A stretch of DNA of 64,000 nt from Morella rubra (Eukaryota > Streptophyta > Magnoliopsida > Fagales > Myricaceae): positions 3,690,416-3,754,415 of the forward strand of contig CM025852.1 of NCBI GenBank assembly GCA_003952965.2, written 5' to 3'. Position numbers and translations under genes: made by a program. The notes beneath the pieces are model-generated. The model worked only from the letters and a program-made list of their open reading frames with translations. It had not been told where the DNA came from and searched no databases. Each line of letters opens with the position of its first letter. The stretch's first letter is position 1. This document shows positions 62,476 to 64,000 of the stretch, in pieces.

Positions 62476-64000
62476 CTACTTTTTATTTGCCATTATGAAA
62501 CATGTAAAACGTTTTCTAGAGGGGAGGAACAAAGAAACCAACTAATAATATCTCTAAACTTGCACCACATGTATGCTGGGACGATGTCCAGTGAGCAGAC
62601 AGTATTAGCAAGAAGTTCAAAATTTTAGAGACATATTTAACTTTCTATTTACGAAATATGCGGGAAATTAATTCTATATCTCCAACGAAACCCACATAAG
62701 ACCGGTCTACCAATAAGCTAGGAACATATATGAAGAAAGTGATAAAATATTTCTATTGCACGGGGTGTTATGTGTAAGATAAAGCGATCAAAATGTGGTA
62801 CTTTCAGATCTGTTGTATGATGAGTACCAATTTACCAAATAAAACTGTCACATATGATAAATGATGCGATGGTCATACGACCAACATATCTAAAATAATT
62901 ACCTTGGAATTTATAAATGTGGGGTTTATTGAATTTGTGGTTTTTATGGGGGATTTTTATTGAATTTACGTTTTATATGAGCAGAACACGCGTGTGACAC
63001 ATGTTAGATAGTAAGGGCACTCAGGGCAGAGAGTTTTTTTTTTCCTTTAAAAAAAGGTAAAAAAAAAAAAAGGGGAGAGAATTACTTCTTCTTTTTTTTT
63101 TTTTTTAACTTCAAATGTAGACCGTCCCTCCTGTCTGAAACACAGGCGCCGGTTGTTGAGCCCATTTATGATCTCGGACTTGTTTTGTCACTTTCGTGGG
63201 GACCTTTGCTGAGCACAGATATACATTATAATCTGACGACTATGGTCCACGGAATCGGACGGTTGCTATCAGTCCTTATCTCTCATGTCATGCACCGTGG
63301 ATTACACAGTACGGGCCTTTTCTAATTTCTTGGTTCCAAGGACCACCTTAAAATCAACGGCTCAGATCACGCCAATATGGCGTTGACGCCAAAACAAAAG
63401 TCAAAGCTAAAAGCTTTTTAAGTAAGATCAGATGTGACACGTCATTAACAATTTCGGGTCCCCTATCTCTGCATGCGCACCACGTGACTTTGCTACCTGA
63501 ATGTGGTCGGCCCAATCCACAGAGTTCACCTTCGGCAGCAGCGGCTTAAACTGGAAGGGGGGATCGCTAAGTTTTTGCCCGCAACATTGAAAGTAATTTA
63601 ATACAAATTTGGCCAAGGGATATCCAATAGTTAAAATGACTGATTTTCAATCATATAACAGTTTAAATTTTTTAACTCCGTGACGAATCGTGTTTGGCAG
63701 GTGAGAAACATGCTCTACTAAGCTATTAACTGAAATAATACTTGAACTATAACGCTAATTTAAATATAAAAAATTTATTAGTGCTCTATTAATTCGACCA
63801 TTATATTTTGAACCATATTAGATTGATATGTACACAAAGATGAGTAAAATGTGACTTGAACCCTATCTTTTTTAGCCGGTACTTAAAAGGCAGCACATAA
63901 AGACACCATCAATAGAGATATTCTTTAAGGTGACGCGAACTTCTCGGTGAAGGACAGGACATTAAAAACAGATTTGCTTAGTGTTTTTACCCTTTTAGCC
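62476..64000. other. Intergenic DNA at the window end
   Basis: No supported gene. It contains poly-A and poly-T runs at 63037-63110 and otherwise ordinary spacer. Confidence 0.45.

Overview
This is nuclear DNA from a plant, most likely a woody eudicot. The coding genes are split by many short GT-AG introns, there is a nuclear tRNA-Leu, the spacers are AT-rich, and the encoded proteins are close to Arabidopsis families (CPK3, KT/KUP, a CPBP protease, DAA1-type AAA ATPase, RTNLB). Sequence alone does not give the genus.

Five multi-exon genes could be spliced by eye into uninterrupted frames. They are a CPK3-type calcium-dependent protein kinase (1635-5492, +, 524 aa), a KT/HAK/KUP potassium transporter homologue (26457-32148, +, 778 aa), a plastid-type CPBP (CAAX/Abi) protease (33944-35968, +, 348 aa), a DAA1-like AAA ATPase (41322-48114, +, 841 aa) and a reticulon-like RTNLB protein (50480-52464, -, 270 aa). 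A tRNA-Leu(CAA) lies at 36978-37060 (-). These are unrelated housekeeping or signalling genes that do not form a pathway.

The stretch from about 5.4 to 25.6 kb is a decayed tandem array. Its unit holds a piece of the 3' end of the CPK3 gene (last exon plus flank), a short spacer block, and a small gene for a coiled-coil/membrane protein on the minus strand with a long upstream block. One membrane-gene copy is intact (10636-11166). One is split in frame by a solo LTR (21217-23064), one is a rearranged pseudogene (14490-15460), and a fourth unit keeps only flanking sequence. Because the units are paralogous, several transposons can be checked against empty sites. The array holds two hAT-like elements, a Mutator-like element with long TIRs, a solo LTR, a LINE-like retroposon and a MITE.

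The point most worth following is the KUP homologue. Its reading frame and splice sites are intact, but the two acidic residues expected to bind K+ are replaced (D to G in TM1, GD to CI in TM3). Also notable are an inverted copy of the CPBP gene's 3' flank at 10.1-10.6 kb and the small membrane-protein family itself, which I cannot name.

From 52.5 to 64 kb I see no gene I can support apart from a weak candidate at about 57.2-58.0 kb. This part is AT-rich intergenic DNA with MITE-like elements and tandem repeats.
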